Assembly: GCA_904419035.1 (NCBI GenBank)
Contig: CAJFQL010000060.1
Coordinates: 1 to 5,699 of the forward strand
DNA length: 5,699 nt
Source of the DNA: Heritagella caecorum
Lineage (GTDB): Bacteria > Bacillota > Clostridia > Oscillospirales > Acutalibacteraceae
Direction of reading: 5' to 3'
The position numbers and the translations under genes are program-made. Below are positions 5,663 to 5,699 of the stretch, piece after piece (position 1 is the first letter of the stretch; each line of letters opens with the position of its first letter). Below the pieces are notes generated by a model. That model ran no database searches. It was not told the origin of the DNA and saw only the letters and a program-made list of their open reading frames with translations.

Positions 5663-5699
5663 ATGCCAAAAGGAATACCGAACAAACGCTACACGCCGG
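5663..5699 (+). CDS. IS3-family transposase OrfA, N-terminal fragment (3' end outside window)
   Basis: From ATG at 5663 the frame reads MPKGIPNKRYTP and runs off the window edge after 12 complete codons. I recognise this as the start of IS3/IS150-group OrfA proteins, whose N-terminus of the type NKRYTPEFK leads into the helix-turn-helix that binds the IS ends. A GTGGGG Shine-Dalgarno (5648-5653) ends nine bases upstream. The gene sits 36 bases inside the left inverted repeat, as expected. OrfB and the frameshift site are not in view, so whether the element is intact is unknown. Expression is probably low: the ribosome binding site lies in the right arm of the hairpin at 5609-5655. The fragment is too short to be recognised without its context. 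Confidence 0.82.
   Translation, partial: MPKGIPNKRYTP

Larger units (their letters stand above)
5602..5699 (+). mobile_element. Left end of an IS3-family (IS150-like) insertion sequence, partial
   Basis: The element begins with an inverted repeat at 5602-5626, followed by a promoter, a long hairpin and the OrfA start at 5663, the standard left-end layout of the IS3 family. The rest lies beyond the window. It has the same orientation as the element ending at 99, and the two visible terminal repeats match as left and right ends of one IS type. The candidate target duplication is TTA (5599-5601) or ATTA. Whether both elements are copies of the same IS cannot be proved, because their visible parts do not overlap. 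Confidence 0.88.

Noticed and set aside
1..5699. CRISPR array, tRNA or rRNA genes
   Set aside because: No regularly spaced repeats and no tRNA- or rRNA-like sequences were seen on either strand.

Overview
The window looks like a stretch of chromosome from a Gram-positive anaerobe, probably a Clostridia member such as an Oscillospiraceae/Ruminococcaceae relative. This rests on the single-chain clostridial-type PurL, the style of the alanine racemase, GC-rich coding sequence beside AT-rich leaders, and IS3-family ends of a kind common in gut Bacillota. The lineage is inference; no marker gene is present to fix it.

Layout from left to right. Bases 1-99 are the right end of an IS3-family (IS150-like) insertion sequence: the last 17 codons of its transposase OrfB (1-54) and its terminal inverted repeat (75-99). 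Bases 100-499 are a long AT-rich non-coding leader. It holds a candidate promoter (209-237), a very strong intrinsic terminator (297-346), two overlapping small hairpins (363-407), a second candidate promoter with an extended -10 and an overlapping palindrome (401-429), and the Shine-Dalgarno of purL. Bases 500-4255 are purL, a complete 1251-residue single-chain phosphoribosylformylglycinamidine synthase. It is closed by a strong terminator (4272-4307). Bases 4366-5571 are alr, a complete PLP-dependent alanine racemase. Thirty bases later a second IS3-family element begins (5602 to the window edge), with its inverted repeat, an internal promoter, a large hairpin and the first 12 codons of OrfA.

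The two housekeeping genes act in separate pathways: purL in step 4 of de novo purine synthesis, alr in D-alanine supply for peptidoglycan. The terminator between them suggests separate transcription units. No undescribed multi-gene system is visible. The interesting signals are regulatory and mobile: the hairpin at the start of the downstream IS that would hide the OrfA ribosome binding site in read-through RNA, the apparent splitting of the alr terminator by that IS, the terminator placed inside the purL leader, and two similar IS ends in the same orientation bracketing purL-alr.
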